This document shows positions 23,143-36,285 of a stretch of DNA of 64,000 nt, piece by piece. The notes under the pieces were generated by a model. It did not search any database. It was not told the origin of the DNA and was given only the letters and a program-made list of their open reading frames with translations. How positions within the stretch are numbered: the first letter of the stretch is position 1; each line of letters opens with the position of its first letter. This DNA comes from Leucaena leucocephala. Lineage: Eukaryota > Streptophyta > Magnoliopsida > Fabales > Fabaceae. The stretch lies in the NCBI GenBank assembly GCA_037074615.1, contig CM073515.1:17197001-17261000 (forward strand), written 5' to 3'. The position numbers and the translations under genes were made by a program.

Positions 23143-24038
23143 TGTTAAGATGTGTATGGATTTAAGCTCAAAAGTTAAACTTTTTATTTTAGTCTATTAG
23201 GCACTGTTTACTTAATAATTTTTAGATTCGTAGTCAAATTTTAAAAAATTAGAACTAATTTAAAAAAAATCGTAAAGTAGTTCAAGTCTCTATTTAAATC
23301 TCATTAATTTATTTTTAAGGAAAAAATATAAATCTTAACTTTAACCCTTCCAATGTATACAATAAATTCGTGGTAGTTTAATGTTGTTTTAGTAAAAATT
23401 GTACTTTTTAGATTCTCTTAAAAAAATCATAACTCTCAATGTATATATCTAAGTGAGGTATGTTATCTATGTATTTAAAGCTTATGATGTATACTACATG
23501 CTCACTAAGTTTCATGGGTTAACTCAATCATTTATTTATTGAAAAATTAGCCACAAATTTGCTGCTCAATAAATCTCATTTTATCTCTACTAAAACATCT
23601 GTCTTACATTCTATAATTTTGAACATACATGAACTATCCTAACGATTTCTCATACTCATACTACAAGCTATAAGAATAATACATAAATTGCATTACATAA
23701 ATGGTTATATATATACACATCATTTACATAAATGAAGAATAACTAGACAACTTGCTTGCATTAGTAATTTTTCACTTTCTTTCCTTAGCTTTTCTTCTTA
23801 CATGCTTATTCCATATTCACATTACCTATTATGATGGGTAAGGTAGGGTGAGATTTGAGATAATCTCAATAGTAAACATACCAATATTCATGCAAGATGA
23901 ATGCTAGTGTATATGACATGCTTTCCTTCACTAACTCATGCTAACAAATGGCATGCTCTTATGCTCAATGTTTTATACTAATATACAAGGCTATGAAATA
24001 TCTATAAACAGAGCATATTTCATTCATACATATCCCAT
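23143..24038 (-). repeat. Terminal piece of long gypsy LTR
   Basis: Homologous, same orientation, to 49613-50647 and to 36826-37980: shared landmarks are the 'AATTTTTAGATTCGTAGTCAAA' region, 'GATGGGTAAGGTAGGGTGAG' and 'CAAGATGAATGC'. It stops where the SIRE-like LTR begins at 24039, and TGTTAAGATG at 23143 is the likely LTR end read from the plus side. Confidence 0.75.
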
Positions 24039-26566
24039 TGTTAGAATAGATGTTTCACCCAAGAGGGGCATGAATTAGGTAATTTTGAAAAATTTAAAAA
24101 CTTTAAGAACTTTAAAATAAAATCAAAAGATTAAGTTCAGAAGGATATCATCGATTGTAGAAAGATGACAGAAGCAAATAAGTGAGAAGTTGAATACCAC
24201 AATTTATGCTGGCTTAGTCTAACCACTTGGCATACATCTAGTCCCTAGAGCTCCTCCGAGTGTTCCACTATCTCTCAAGATTATCTGAGCTCTTGGCACC
24301 TCAGTAAATCAACATGAGAATCTACTCACTTCCCCTTACAATCCGTAAGGTTATAACCATGAGAATTCCTATCACTTCCCCTTACAACTTGTAAGGTATT
24401 AATCCACTCAAGAAAATCAACTCTTGAGTATATCAGAAAATGAAAATTTAATTTTACAATTGTCTCTCTCAACTAGAGAAATTATGATAATCACTTAAAC
24501 TCAGACTCTCTTTAAAGAATATGGTATGCTCTGAACCAAAGAAGAGAAACAGAGAGAAACATAGACTCTCTTATGATTTTACTGAATATAACCGAAATGC
24601 ATTGTTGAGTCTTTCTTGTCTCTTCTTATGTCGTTCAACTTCCTCAACTTTCTCACTTTGACTTCTTCTTCTTTTATACTTGTTCTTCATAATTTTGTTG
24701 AAGTAGCAGTTGAGATAGCTGTTGATGAATATAGCCGTTATTTGTTGACGTGTGCATTTGACTTTTTGATCTTTAGTTGATCTTTTTGTTTTATCTTGCC
24801 TTAGCCTATAAATGATCTTGAAACATGCTTTAGTAAATATATATAACAAGTATAAGCATATAGCAATTGTTTTCAAATAATTTAGAATTAAAGATCAAGA
24901 TATGATAAAGTCTGATGTAAAAATCTTTTCACAAAATAGCTTGAATTATCAAAGTGCTTATCGAAGAGATCCCTTATCGAAAAGGTCTTCAATAAATTAT
25001 TAAAGAATTACATATGAAACACTTAAAATCTTATTGAGCATACTTCGATAATCAACCTTATCGAAAATGACTTTGGTAAATCTTCAATGAATTGTACAAA
25101 GATAGTTCATAAATCCAATAGTTCTTTGATAAATGTTCTTATCGAATAACTTTTTAAAGAATATTCTTTCAAAATATATGCTTTCAGATTTATCGATATG
25201 TTTAATAATACATTATTTATCAAAGTATTATTCGATAAATAGCCTTATTGAATAGCTTATTAGTAAATGCTGAAGAATATTCTTTTTAAACTCTTCAAAC
25301 AGACTTTCAAACATTCTTTGATCTTTAAACCATGCAATATATTTGAAAACAAGAGCTCACAAGATCATTTAGTAAGTCATAAGTTCATTAAAATTATTCA
25401 AAGAATCATGTGTTAAATTTTTAGCAAATTCAAAATCTGAAATTTCTTCCCATTTATTTAAGTCTTTATTGAGAATGGACCTTATCGAAAAGGACTTCGA
25501 TAAATGGCCTTAATGAATAGCTATTCGATAAATATCATAAGTTCTCAGATATCACAATATCCAATTTATCGAAGTGTTTTTGATACATAGGCTTATAGAA
25601 TAACTTATTGATAAGAGTCATAAAAGTAATGTCAGACTAGACGTATTTAATCTCTCTTCTTTTTACAAGATTTCTTAAAGCATATTGAGAGATAGATAAT
25701 TCAAATAAATTAGCAACATGATAAGCAATAAACCCCTATCAAAATCATTTATCAATTTAGTGTTTAGTGATTTAGATAAAACTGAAAATAGCTTATCAGC
25801 TTATCGATGAGCAACAAAGAACTGAATTTAAATCTTTCTTTCTTAGATTTTTTAAATTTTGTAAACCAAGTTTCCATAAATCATTAGAGAATAAATTTAT
25901 TTGTCAGACTAAGACAATAGCAAGTCATATGTAAAATTATTTATAAGTTTAGTACTTTTGATAAAATATAAATTTTTTCTATTTATCGAAGTGTTATTCG
26001 ATAAATTCCTTATCGAATAATACTTTGATAAATTGAATATTTGAAAATTTTACAGACTTCACATTTATCAAATAACTTATCGATAAAATGACAAATTCTT
26101 TTTTACTTGAAATACTTCATTTATCGAAAATTTTATCGACAAACCTATTTATCAAATAAGACTTACATAAATTCTCTTCAAACATGTTTTTACAAAAGTT
26201 GTTTCTATTTGAAGCCTTTATCGAGTAACTCTTTTATCAATGAATACTTGCATAAATTCTTTCACAAAATACACTGAGTCTTTTTTAAAATTTATTAAAG
26301 GCTTTATCAATAAATCCATTTATCGAATAAATCTTTGAAGAGAAATGATTTTAGAACAAGATCAAGAGTTTCTCAATAATTTATTTATCGAAGGTCTTAT
26401 CAACAAGAAATCTTATCGAATAGGTCTTCGATAAATGTACTTATAGAAGAGTTTATCGAATAAACCTCTTATTGATAAGTTTATCGATAAATGCCCTTTA
26501 TCACACTTAAAATACTTTTTGAAAATATTTTCCCAATTGTCATCATGAAAACCTTGGAGTCTAACA
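24039..26566 (-). repeat. 3' LTR of SIRE-like element (2,528 bp), palindrome-rich
   Basis: Plus-strand text begins TGTTAGAAT and ends GTCTAACA, the inverted ends of an LTR; on the minus strand it starts TGTTAGACTCC directly after the purine tract GGAGAGAAA (26567-26575). The central part (about 24950-26500) holds roughly twenty TTATCGA/TCGATAA motifs, several as full palindromes. 24571-24876 is an incidental open frame. Confidence 0.88.
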
Positions 26567-27240
26567 TTTCTCTCCTTTTTTGATGATGTCAAAACTTAAT
26601 ATATGAACTAATAAAAAGTAAAGCAATTTAAAGAAATTTAGATTAGACAATATATCAGGAAAAATGACAGAAGCAAAGTCAAAAATTTGTGAAACAAAGC
26701 AACAGAATTTGCATTGATTAAGGGAGTCAGTAAACATAGCAGATAAAATAATTAAGAACACAAGTTCATAAAATAACTGCTATTGTTCAAGTTCATCTCA
26801 TCTCAAATTTCCCCTCTTTTTAAATCATAAAAAATGGAGTATTGCGAAGATTAAGGGTTAGAGTGTTGCTCAGCAGTAGGAGTATGTTCAGTAGTTGGGT
26901 CTGAGGTTAAGAAAAGGAAAGAGGAGTAGTTTGGGCAATGGCAGAGACTTAGACAATTGAATTGGAGTTTAAGAAGTATGAGTTAAGTAGAAGGTTGTAT
27001 ATGAGAGCTAAGGGTGAATAGAAGGTCGCCTACATTAAAAACGGTGGTGGAAGGAGCAATCCTGTTCTTTAAATCTACGACTTTTGTTCTGAGAATCCTA
27101 ATGGCTATTCTCTGGGCTTCAACAATATCCTTAAGAGATTGAATTTATGCATTAGTAGCTTCATGCCTTTGAGCCATTTCTAAAACTAATTTAGTTTTAG
27201 GTTAGCTCCAACTTCATTAAGAATCTGTGCAATATTATTA
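26567..27240 (-). other. 3' internal region of SIRE-like element, possible envelope-position ORF
   Basis: In SIRE elements an extra ORF often lies between pol and the 3' LTR (family knowledge). Here the minus strand shows a broken frame near 27040-27240 with heptad-like residues (SLKDIVEAQRIAIRILRTK), suggesting a coiled coil. The rest down to the polypurine tract is non-coding and carries the 'TTTTGATGATGTCAAAA' sequence common before such LTRs. No function can be assigned. Confidence 0.4.
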
Positions 27241-27249
27241 ACAATTCAA

Positions 27250-29550
27250 ATGTTGTAGAAAGGGAATAAAGTATAATTTGTCAAATTTAGGGACTAAAGT
27301 ACAATTTTACCAAATTTAGGGGCAAAAGTATAATTATAGAAAGTTGAGTCACAAAAGGTCTAAAATTGCCCAAAACTATTTCTGTCCCAAATTTTACTAG
27401 TAAATAGAGAGACAAAATTTGAGCTAGGTATATCTCTCATAATTCTGATTTAAGTTTCTGATAAATTGATATTAATTTTTAAAGTTGAAAATTAGTACTG
27501 TATCTTTCAGACCTCAAAATCAGATAAAATTTTACAAGAAATTCTTATAATTAATATAAGAATTTATAAAATTAAAAAAGTTAAAAAGGAGTCCTTTAGA
27601 ATTAATTATTGAATTTAAGTTAAAATTGGACACCAATAAAAGATTTAAAGTAAATATATAGAATTTTTATCAGGATTTTTGGGTCTAAAAGAATTATGAA
27701 ACCTTTCAAGAAATTCATTTAATAGTAGGATGAAATTATAAAAATTTAAGAACTATTAAAATAATTATATAAAATTTATCTAAAAATAAGGGTAATTTAA
27801 AGATATTGGTATAGAAAAATTAAAATGAAGTATCTTGGGATTTGTGCCAATTAGAAATTGGGCTCTAGAAGAGGCCTAAATGGAAACACATGGAGTAGCC
27901 CAAGATGTCCAAAGAATACTTGGAGCTCTAGTTGGATTTTAAAGGATAAAAAATTAGAAAAAAGAAAGGAAAATTCAAGAAGCAATAGGTGACATTGCGA
28001 GGTGTCCAAATGGAACCCACGTTTCGTCACATGTGAGCCAAACAAGGAGGGAGAGCTTTTGTCACATGGTGAATTATATTAAAATAATATAAGAATTTAG
28101 TTAATTATGTTAAGGGTAATTAAGCAAGAAAGTAACCAATGAGAGTTAAGATTTAACCATTGCAGGATTGGATAGAATTGAAACTTTAGAAACATTGGAA
28201 TTGAAAAGAAAAAATTTAAAACTCTTTCTGTTACTGTTCATACTCATGAACAGTGACAATATTTTCATAATTCTGATTTTTTCAATGGATTTTAAATAAA
28301 AAAATTGTGTGGGATTAAGTAGAAAATAAAGTATTGGAAGCATTGGAATCAAAATGAATTTTTTTGAAAGAAAGTACACTTCTTTTCGGTTATGTCCAGA
28401 ATTACATGGAGAAGCTAGAATTTCATAATTCTAAGATCATAAATAGATTCAGAAGGCCAAATTGTGTATGCTAAAGTCAAGACATCCATTAATTCAAAGG
28501 CCAAACCAATTAATAAATATTAGAGAAAGAGAGAGGCTTAAAGGGTTAAGGAAAGTGAACCAAGTTTAGAGGTTAATTTAATTGAGTTATAATATGAACT
28601 TTATAATGTTATGTTAGGCTTGGCTAGTTATGGTAAAGAGGACTACAAGCAAGGAAAAAGATTCGCATGGAAAGGTTAAAGGAAGAGCAAGCTAATGAGG
28701 TAGTGAATTTACGTACTTGTATGGTTATGTTGCTTAGATGTTTTATGTAAAGTTTGCTTACTTTGATTATGTGAAGCATGTATGATTAAGTGATACTCTA
28801 TTTCTTTTTATGCTATGGCCATATGTTATAATTATGGAAATATGAAAGTATGTAAAGTTATCATTATGCAAACATGATCAATAAGTTGACACATATTAAC
28901 ATCAAGCATGTATTTGCATACATTGTATTATATCTATTTGCTTCTGAGATTTCCCCATAAATGTAACCCTTTCCATATCAATCCGATCACAGTAGGTCTT
29001 CTTAAGATGGAGGAAATGAAGATGCATGAAGAAAAGTTAAGAATTATTTAGTATGATTTATATGGAATTGTATGTATGTTATGAGATGTATGTATGTATA
29101 AGTAGTTCTGAAACAATTTTAAGCCATGAATTTTGAGCTATAATTAAAAATATTTAATGATTGAATAAATGTAAGATAAAGTAAAAGTACTTAGTTAGCA
29201 TGTTAAGTTTTGTTTTAACAGTAAGAATGCCTTATTTTGAAGTCTGTACAAAGGGAACAAATTTTTAAAAATTAGGGACCAGAAACTGTTTTCAAAAGTT
29301 TTAACTGAATCAACAATAATATTTAATGCAAAGTTTGTATTGATTGACTGAGAATTTGGTCTGGGAAGTATATTTACCTTAAATTTCTTTATGTTAGCTT
29401 TGTGTAGCCTTTTGAGCCACTTCATTTAGATTTTTCTAGAATTAATTATGATTTTTTGAAGTTCATCGCCAAATTTAGAAATACCAAATGAATAGTAACA
29501 ATGAAGCTTGGAAATTCCAAATTTTATAATTGAACTTCTATGGATGTTTA
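27250..29550 (+). repeat. Long gypsy LTR fragment in + orientation, inside the SIRE-like element
   Basis: Shares the LTR landmark order with 58918-61737: 'GGGGCAAAAGTATAATTATAGAAAGTTGAGTCA' region (27320), 'AATTAATATAAGAATTTATAAAATT' (27550), the tandem 'TTGGAAGCATTGGAATCAAAATGA' block (28335), 'GATTTCCCCATAAATGTAACCC' (28950) and 'TTTTTCTAGAATTAATTATGATTTTTTGAAG' (29430). Both ends are worn, so terminal bases and target duplication are not visible. Confidence 0.75.
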
Positions 29551-29579
29551 AGTGGTTATGGAATAATCCATGCTCATTC

Positions 29580-30566
29580 ATATTTTGATAGATCAATCAA
29601 TGTTCAAGTGTGTAAGAATCAATCAAATTATAAACACTTCTAAATCAATTAAGAATTCTATTTGTTTTTAAAGATTATACTATATTAATCTATTACCCAG
29701 TCGTTTAATTAGAATTAACATGTAAAACAGAAAATAGAGTATCATACTAAGTAGATTATTCAACCATATATAATGCAATTTTATAAAAATAAGTTTCTCA
29801 AAAGAATTATCATGAAGAATAATGAGAAACATAGACAAATTAACAATTGAATCAATTTTATGAAATAGGAAATTAATTTGTAGTTGAAAACAGAGATATA
29901 TTTGAAGTTTATGAAGTTAATCGAATTCCTTATCGATTAATGTGTCTAGAAGATTTAAAATAGAAAAGTTTTCAGCACAAATTAATCGAACAATTAATCT
30001 ATTAATATAAATTAATTGATTAACCAATCGATTAATTGGTTTATATTTGAATTTCAAAATTGATGCTCCACTGATTAATCTAATAGTTAAGAGATTAATA
30101 TAAATTAATCATTATCCAATTGATGAATTGTCATATTTTTGTTTAAGAGAAAATATGTTTTCAACACGTTAATCGATTATTAATTAAAATTAATCGATTA
30201 ACAAATCGATTAATTAACTTATGAATTTAATTCCAGAAGGCAAGCTCTCGACATTAATCGAACACTTAATCGATTAATAGTCACTGATTAATCGATTAAC
30301 TAATCGGTTAATTGATTTTCCTTTGTAAAATAGATTGTTGCCTTTACATTAATATATTATGTAATCAATTAATTGATATTAATTGATTAACTAATTGATT
30401 AATCATCAATAATTGAATAACTAATCGATTAACTCTACTAACTTCTTTTTTTAACTTTATTTGATTTAAAACACATTTTTATTACTTCAAAAACACTTTT
30501 CACATCATAAATCAACTTAACTCTTGTATTCTCTTTTGACATCATCAAAACATATTCAATCTAACA
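29580..30566 (-). repeat. LTR-like block rich in ATTAATCGATTAAT palindromes
   Basis: Ends on the plus strand with CAATCTAACA at 30566, like the start of the SIRE LTR read backwards (TGTTAGATTG). 29920-30440 contains more than a dozen ATTAATCGATTAATT variants. Looks like a solo LTR of a related copia family; its left border and target duplication are not resolved. Confidence 0.45.
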
Positions 30567-33390
30567 ATTAGTTTGGTCATATAGAGAATAATTTCCATAT
30601 ATATGTAAGATCATGTAAAGATAACTTATCATCAAAACATGTCAATTCTTATTGTATACTGATGAGTATGTTTAGAATTGAATACATTTAACTACAAAGT
30701 TCTTCCTTTTGGAGTCTATCTTAAAGAAAATGCTTCTTTTTAACAAATGCAACTTCAATATGATTTATAAAAAATATAGACCTATGAAGATTAATTTTAT
30801 GAAGATATTGGAGGTCATCAGATTTGAGAAGAATATCCTCTTGAGATCACAAATTGAACTAATATATTTGGAATTTTTCTAAGAGTAAAAGTCATACTAG
30901 AAAGGATATTAGCTAGAGGAGCATAAAAAAGATTCAAAGACTTTGCTCATTTCTCAAAAGATATTTGAATAATGAAACACATTTTACTCATTAGTTCAAA
31001 TGACCATGGCAGCAAATTTATTCTAGTGAATAAACATTTTAAGCATATGGTTGTGACCTTCTAAAATAATTCTTTTTCTAAATAGATAAGCTCGAACTTG
31101 ATGTAGGTGATTAATCTATTAAATAGAAGAATGTTTAACTTGTTGAATTATAACGAGTTCAAGCACATGATAGCACAAAGATGATGACTCTGTCAAATGG
31201 ATTTTAGATTATTTTTGAAATTTCTATTCAAGTGTATTAATCTCCAATGATGCCCACACAGAAACAAATTTTCAAACCATTTATATGCATTAATGCAATC
31301 AAAATATTTGATGAAGAAATTGAAATTTACTTTTATCTTGGAAATCATGAATATGCACATTCAAAAATATAAATCCATTTGAAAGATAGAAAACATGTAC
31401 ACATAGTTCATTTTATAATCCATTAAGTAGTCTGAAAAACATATTTAGAATAGTGAATATGTTGAATGCTAAAGGATGCAATAAAGAGCAAGTATTCATT
31501 ATTCTAATCCAAAATTCAATTAAGCACAATAAAGAGGTAAGGATTAGATTTTACCATATTTCTTCTTGTCCTTGTGACAACTAGCTTGACGGTGTGAATT
31601 GATGTTGAATTTTATTTTAGCACTAGAATTCAAGAATTCAATCTTCGTTGGTTTATCTTCATCAAGATTTGAATTATTTTTATCTTTATCTACAGATGAA
31701 CCTTTCAATAAGATTTCTTACAAAATAATTTGAACTAGTTTCCTTTTTCTGGTATCCAACTTTGCTTGGATCTATCAGTAGTTAGTTTGTAGAAAATGAT
31801 ATAATATAACTCATATATGCTATAGAGATATAACCAGTTTAAAATAATTGAGCATAATTACTTTATGCATATTGAAGATATTTTTATTTTTAGAAACATG
31901 AATGCATAAAGATATTGTGCCATTGAATATTGCAATTCTAAAATGTTTGTCAAATAGATTTTCTAATGAAAATAGCATTTAATGGTATTGTAATATTCAT
32001 TCGTGAGCCCTCAAAATCAAAGAGTCAAGTGTCATGGTTGACTCTATCTTTTCCTAGTGATTATTGTTCAGAAATGTATCACCTACTTTTAACATATCTC
32101 ATATGTTAATGCAATACATGTGAGTGGGGATGAATTCTAATACCTTTCTTTTGAGCATAGTCCCCAATGCATCTCTTCTGTGATGTTGAGGTTTTGGATT
32201 TCTAGCTTTGGAGTCTTGCAATCTTCTTGGTGCTATAGAAATCCAATTTCTCTTATTCTCATTAGAGTAGTTCAGTGGTACTCTGTGACAGTCCATGAAA
32301 AATGAGATACTCTTCTTCTTTGTCTCCATTGCTTTTCTTTGAGACCAGCCTTTGTTGCTTGAGCAATGGGTACACTAAGAGTCTTTTTTGTTAAATGAGT
32401 GAGTAGCTCTCTTAGGCACTTTCTTCTTCTTCGAGCCAATCCATCCATTCTTGGAAATATCCTGCATGATAAGAGAACATTGATGTTTTGGTACCCACTA
32501 ATATTTAGATTATTGAGTGTTAGTATTAGACCTTACTTGTCCTTTTGGAATCTAAACTATATTTCTCATATTAGAGTTTCTTCTAAAATAACATATGTGA
32601 GAAATGTGACCTAGTTTACATAATAGTTGTAAATAATAGTACGATACACTTTAGAAGTATATTTGCATGCATTTTGTTTATTTAGTGGAAGCACACTATG
32701 ATCGGTGTGCATAATCTCTTTCTTCTTATTAGACTTTCAGTGATATCCTTAAAGTGAAAAACATTTTTACTTTTTGAGATTGAATAATGATAGGTTGAAA
32801 AACAAGTTTTTGCGATCTTTTAAAATTATTTTTCATAAATATACTGGAAGAATTTGAATTGTTTACCATGTATTCTTCTTGACCTTCTTGCCATGATTCT
32901 TTTTCATTTGATTCGTCCATGTTGAGCTTTTATGTATAATCATTTTCTTCCTGATGATATGAGACTTCTCCTTCTTCAATTTCAAGTGTCAGTTGTTTAC
33001 ATTAACTATCATAATCATTTGCTTCAACAAAGTTGTTAGAAATATAGATAGAGTTAAGAGCATTCAAAATATCTCTAGCATTAGAGCAAGATTTGATTTT
33101 CTCACAATCAATCTCTATTAAACCACTATACAAAATTTTTATTGCTCTAATGTTCAAGAAATACATTTTCTTTTCTTTTTAGTCCAATCCTTTATAATTT
33201 TGAAACCAAAATCATTTGTAAAAACATATCTCATATCAAAATCAATAGTTTTAGAAAATGTTATCATTTAGGCTTTTCAAAAACATAAATCAATATTCTT
33301 TTAGAAAAGGAGGAATAATATAATCAAAACCTTTAAATATAGCCATGATATTTATACTTGAGATCGTTAGATCCTTTAAACAAGTGACAT
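30567..33390 (-). pseudogene. SIRE-like gag/protease remnants
   Basis: Minus-strand gag traces near 33020-33150 (LNIRAIKILYSGLIEIDCEK with the S-C-x-N-A-x-x-I block). A worn zinc knuckle reading LGHISHICYFRRN lies near 32560-32600. Around 32200-32330 the frame METKKKSISFFMD lies where the family protease (usually W-x-DSG) should be, but the active-site pattern is gone. 30567-32100 shows no firm domain. Many stops; inactive. Confidence 0.5.
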
Positions 33391-33402
33391 ACTCTGGTAC
33401 CA
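33391..33402 (-). promoter_or_regulatory. Primer-binding site of SIRE-like element
   Basis: Minus-strand TGGTACCAGAGT two bases after the LTR end ATTCTAACA; two mismatches to the initiator-Met tRNA site TGGTATCAGAGC. Confidence 0.8.
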
Positions 33403-33404
33403 AA

Positions 33405-33655
33405 TGTTAGAATGGTTGTTTCACCCAAGAGAGGTGTGAATTGGGTGATTTTGAAAAAATTGAAAACTTTAACAACTTTAAAATAAAATCAAAAGATTAA
33501 GTTTAAAAGGATATCACCGATTGTAGAAAGATGAAGGAAGTAGATAGGTGAGAAGTTGAACACAACAATTTATACTAGTCCAGCCTAGCCACTTGGCCTA
33601 CATCTGGTCCCTAAAGCTCCTCGAGTGTTCCACTATCTTTCAGAAGGCTCTTGGC
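33405..33655 (-). repeat. Truncated 5' LTR of SIRE-like element
   Basis: Plus-strand text TGTTAGAATGG... runs parallel to 24039-24300 ('CACCCAAGAGxGGxxTGAATT', 'CACTTGGCxTACATCTxGTCC', 'GTGTTCCACTATCT') and stops near 33655, where gypsy LTR sequence resumes. Confidence 0.85.
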
Positions 33656-34393
33656 ATATGAAAGAATGCGTCAAGGATTGTCGCAATCCTGACTTTTAAA
33701 ATAAAGATTGAATCTAATAATGTAGTATAAGGAACAACCCTATCATTCTTCTCAAGGAGCCTTAAAGTGGAATCCTAACAATTGGTGAACAATTTCATTG
33801 AAAACCTGAGGAAAAACATGGGTTATTGATTTGGCCTTTAAATCAATTGATTTCTTGACTTTACCCTTCACAATTCCACCTTTTGAATCCATCTATGAGT
33901 TTAGAATTATGAAATTCTAACAACTATACACTATTCTAAATATAATTACAAAACATACATAATTCTTCCAAAAATTCTCATTTTGATTCCAATGCTTCCA
34001 ATACTTATTTCTCTAATTTATCCCACACAACTTTTTATTTTAAAATCATTGGAAGTATCAAAATCATGAAATTCCAATCACTATTATATGTGTGAACAGT
34101 AATATAGAAGACTTCCAAAAATTATAACTTTTAATTACAATACTTCTAAGGTTCAAAACATATTCAATCATACACAAAATAATCATATAAATTCAATGGA
34201 AGCATTAGATCATTAAAATTTCGTCTCCTTCTATCATGAACAGTGTGTACCAAAAGGTATCCTTCATAGCAAAGTCAATAATATCAACTTAATTCAACAA
34301 CCAATAATCTAACTAGCTTATTCAAGCATCAATCACATAGCTAACTTTAATTTCTTCTTTCTCCTTTCATCTAGGGTTTTAGACAGCATATAT
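33656..34393 (-). repeat. Piece of the 3' LTR of element X
   Basis: Matches 38140-38700 of the solo LTR (GATTCCAATGCTTCCAxTAC and 'CATTGGAAGTATCAAAATCATGAAATTC') and the reverse complement of 28150-28500. Its right edge is the target site TATAT of the Angela solo LTR. Confidence 0.8.
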
Positions 34394-36285
34394 TGTTGGA
34401 AAACGTGCCCTAGGGGCCAATCATTGTCTTATGAACATTATTGATTTATGAATTTATTAATTGCGTTATCATATTATTTGCATGTTTAGTGTGATGATCA
34501 TCCTTGGATAATTCATGATCTTATCCTAAATGTCCCTGGTTGGTCATCTGTGCGGGAGCAGAGATAAAATAAGACCAGTATGACTTTGAAGATGTATAGA
34601 GATATAAATTAAAGTTATATGCACATGTAAGAGTACAAGGTGTTGGACTGACCCGCTATGAGAGAGTTGCATGGGTTATGTCATAATCTTCTCTCATATA
34701 CAAACCATGTCACTATGCCCTTTGACCTGAGATCATCATGGATTCCTACATGACAAATGCTCAGCTATGGCCTAGTCAAAAGTCACTTTTGACCGAGTGA
34801 TCCTAAAGACTATGTTCGGGCTTAGTGGTTTTTCATGCGGAGGAATGTGAATGGTCAAGATGGAATTTGTCCCTCACATTCATAGAGAGATATTATTGGG
34901 CCCCTCGATGAGTGAGTCTGAGAAATATATGGCCATACTATAATGGAAAGGTAGTTCCATTTCTATAGTCAGACTACTCAGGGATCGAGAAAGTAACGGT
35001 CAGGAATAGGAGGATGACATTATCCATGCCTCATCTATGACCAAAATATCGCGTGACAGAAGGGACATGATATGGTTGTATAAAAGGTTACATCGTTTAT
35101 CGATTCTCATATGATTTGGGTAGTCGTTATGTCTTGTTAGAGACCACTTGCAACTTGTGGGCCAGTATAACAAATGGCCCACTGCCAACTTCATATGGGC
35201 CTACAGGGTCGCACACAAAATAGCTCAACACGAGCTATGATATCCAGATTCATTGAATCTAAGACATGTTTAGATTCAATGAATGATCCAGGGTTGATGT
35301 ATATATTTATTTATATTTATATTCGTATATATATAAATTCGTATATATATATATATTATATATAAGGGATATATAGGATTTAATTTATAAGGATAAATTA
35401 AATCTCTATCACGTTTAAATTTGAAATTCAAATTGATAGGATATCTCATATAAGAGATATTTACAAGATTTAATTTATAAGGATAAATTAAATCTCTATC
35501 ACGTTTGAATTTGAAATTCAAATTGATAGGATATCTCATATAAGAGATATTTACAAGATTTAATTTATAAGGATAAATTAAATCTCTATCACATTTGAAT
35601 TTGAAATTCAAATTGGTAGGATATCTCAAATTTGATTTATGAGAATAAATCAAATACAGTCCAATCTTATCTTTATTTAAATTAAATAAATAGGTGAATT
35701 AAATCTGTGGGACGGATTTAATATAAATATTATTTATTTAATTAGTTTCTTATCAAATTATACAATATGTGATATTGTATTCGGAATTAATATAGATTAA
35801 TTCCAAAATCCAATTCGGTTGAGAAAAACATAGAGCATCCTATATATCCGATTTTAGGAGCTACGTTTTGAATACAACACATAACACAAAAAGGGCCGAA
35901 CGGAATCTGCAAAATTTTTGCAGATAAGAAACTGCTGAAGTAAAGACAGAGAGGACGAACTCTTGAGAAAGCCTTGGAGGGACAGGAGACGCTAGCACGT
36001 CATTTGTGGTTGGAACGCTGTTCGTGTGGATACCAGTAGAGGAAGACGACCTGAGGAGTCGACTTCTTGCGATCAAAAAGAGAGCACGAGCCGCGGAGAG
36101 AAGCTGTGGACGTCTCCTTACAATCGGAAAGAGATCACCAGCCGTGGAGAGAAGCTGTGGAAGTCGCTGAGAAACACTGAGGGTAATGCTTCTTCCCACT
36201 TGACTTAAACACATACGGTAGACCCTAGCAAGGAATGGAAAAATTTTTAAATTAATTTCTGCTGCGTGTCTTCCAATTCCTTACA
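34394..36285 (+). repeat. Solo LTR of the Angela-like family (1,892 bp)
   Basis: Begins TGTTGGAAAACGTGCCC and ends TTCCAATTCCTTACA, parallel over its whole length to the LTR at 11678-13593. Flanked by TATAT at 34389-34393 and TATAT at 36286-36290, an exact 5-bp target duplication. No internal sequence remains, so the element was lost by recombination between its LTRs. Contains the same three 90-bp repeats (about 35379-35650); the 125-codon minus-strand frame over them is spurious. Confidence 0.97.

Larger units (their letters stand above)
24039..33655 (-). mobile_element. SIRE-like copia element, degenerate, with nested inserts
   Basis: Parts: 3' LTR 24039-26566, an internal 3' region (26567-27240), two nested inserts (27250-29550 and about 29580-30566), gag/protease remnants (30567-33390), a primer-binding site 33391-33402, and a 250-bp stub of the 5' LTR (33405-33655). 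The stub matches 24039-24300 of the 3' LTR. Integrase and reverse transcriptase are not recognisable, so most of pol is missing. The SIRE assignment comes from similarity of its LTR and gag to the element at 50648-57685, whose pol is typical. Sequence past 33655 is gypsy LTR, so the 5' LTR lost about 2.3 kb. Confidence 0.7.
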
